Assembly: GCA_964565895.1 (NCBI GenBank)
Contig: CAZMGT010000073.1
Location: 1-15,720 of the forward strand
Length of the DNA stretch: 15,720 bases
Source: CAZMGT01 sp964565895
Lineage (GTDB): Bacteria; Armatimonadota; Zipacnadia; UBA1398; CAZMGT01
Direction: 5' to 3'
The notes beneath the pieces are model-generated. The model had not been told where the DNA came from. It did no database searches and saw only the letters and a list, made by a program, of their open reading frames with translations. This document shows positions 14,965 through 15,720 of the stretch, one piece after another; within the stretch, counting starts at the first letter, position 1; each line of letters opens with the position of its first letter. A program made the position numbers and the translations under genes.

Positions 14965-15720
14965 GGGTACTCGCCGGCGAGGGCGAGCTCGATGGCCAAG
15001 GGGAGCGTGCGGCAGAGGTCGGAGGCTAGTATCCCCGCTTCGCCGCCCATCTCGTCCGCGGCGAGGTCGCCCGCGAGACCGTGCAGGTAAGCGCCACATA
15101 CCGCCGCCGCCCAAGGTTCCGCCCCCTGGCCGAGCAGGGCGGCGATAATCCCCGTGAGCACGTCGCCCATTCCCCCAGAAGCCATCCCCGGGTTGCCCGT
15201 GGGGTTGATGAACACGTCGCCCCCGGGCCGGCAGACGACGGTGCGCGCGCCCTTGAGCACGGTAATCGTTCCCAGGCGCGCGGTCGCCTCGCGCGCCGCG
15301 GCGACGCGGTCGCCCTGCACCTCGGCGACCGAGCAGCCGAGCAGGCGGGCCATCTCCCCGGGGTGGGGGGTAATCACCAGCGGCGCGGGGCACTGCTCTG
15401 CCGCGGAAGGGTCGCCGGCGAGGGCGAACAAGCCGTCGGCGTCGAGCACGGTGGGCACGGTCGTCCTGCGCAGGAGCTGGCAGACGAGCTTCTGCGTGGC
15501 CTCGGCGCGGCCCACCCCCGGGCCAAGGGCGAGCGCGGAGCAGTCGGCGAGGCGCTCGAGCACAGGCTCCAGCGCGGCGGCATCGAGCGCGTGCTCGCCG
15601 GTCTCGGGAAGGCCGAACGACATTACCTCGGTTGTCTTTTGCTCGAAAATGGCGCTCAGGCCCTGGGGGACGCCGAGGTAAACCAACCCCGCGCCGGCGC
15701 GCGCCGCGCCCTGGGCGGCG
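14934..15720 (-). CDS. nnrD: ADP/ATP-dependent NAD(P)H-hydrate dehydratase, 5' end cut
   Basis: Repairs hydrated NAD(P)H by nucleotide-dependent dehydration. The frame is open to the right edge: before the TTG at 15686 it still encodes AARAGAGL, which matches the family's conserved ARAGAGLV, so the true start lies outside. About 261 residues are visible. Motifs in order: GLVYLGVP, LALGPGVGR, LDADGLFAL, ITPHPGEMARLLG, LKGARTVV and NPTGNPGMASGGMGDVLTGI (near 15210-15150), the nucleotide-binding signature of YjeF C-terminal domains. An epimerase domain (NnrE) may be fused upstream, as is common, but cannot be seen. Convergent with the lipoprotein gene. Its last codons and stop fall in a 38-base repeat, so the C-terminal tail (PLQSEQAEPS) may be a recent addition. 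Confidence 0.95.
   Translation of the reverse strand, partial: AAQGAARAGAGLVYLGVPQGLSAIFEQKTTEVMSFGLPETGEHALDAAALEPVLERLADCSALALGPGVGRAEATQKLVCQLLRRTTVPTVLDADGLFALAGDPSAAEQCPAPLVITPHPGEMARLLGCSVAEVQGDRVAAAREATARLGTITVLKGARTVVCRPGGDVFINPTGNPGMASGGMGDVLTGIIAALLGQGAEPWAAAVCGAYLHGLAGDLAADEMGGEAGILASDLCRTLPLAIELALAGEYPLQSEQAEPS

Overview
The window is a GC-rich bacterial chromosome segment, densely packed and with no sign of phage, insertion sequences, CRISPR or RNA genes. A long secreted protein ends in phenylalanine and has the layout of an outer-membrane beta-barrel, and there is also a lipoprotein, so the host is probably a diderm. A perfect CIRCE operator implies an HrcA heat-shock repressor. 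The mix (DUF4838 protein, CBM9-like/DUF5916 protein, monofunctional HisB, FmdB zinc ribbon, TIM-barrel carbohydrate-type proteins) fits an uncultured lineage such as Armatimonadota, Sumerlaeota or Hydrogenedentota. I cannot fix the phylum from the sequence.

Left part (1-5216, all +): an unrecognised protein cut by the window edge, a secreted DUF4838 protein related to alpha-glucuronidase/hexosaminidase-type enzymes, and a secreted CBM9-like plus DUF5916 barrel protein. The last two look like a cell-surface carbohydrate module. A 63-residue zinc ribbon (5311-5502) separates them from the next block.

Middle (5525-9496, +): a clear sigma70-type promoter (TTGCTT, 17-base spacer, TATAAT) leads into hisB, hisA and hisI, followed by a TPR protein with a signal peptide whose start lies inside hisI. 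These genes cover IGP dehydratase, ProFAR isomerase and PRA-CH. hisH and hisF, which often accompany them, are missing here. The promoter is followed at once by a GC-rich hairpin and a T-rich stretch.

Right part: on the minus strand a small FmdB-type zinc ribbon (11066-11377) and a multi-spanning membrane protein of glycosyltransferase-C character (9493-11013) form a likely operon. Its promoter (TTGACA, 18-base spacer, TATATT) directly abuts a perfect CIRCE element. No chaperone gene is present, so an HrcA-controlled zinc ribbon/membrane protein pair is the most interesting observation here. On the plus strand, a membrane-anchored TIM-barrel protein (11622-13745) is overlapped by a lipoprotein with a TolB-like propeller (13729-14835). 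The window closes with the 5'-truncated nnrD (NAD(P)H-hydrate repair) on the minus strand. The 3' end of nnrD lies in one copy of a perfect 38-base direct repeat, the other copy being in the intergenic gap.
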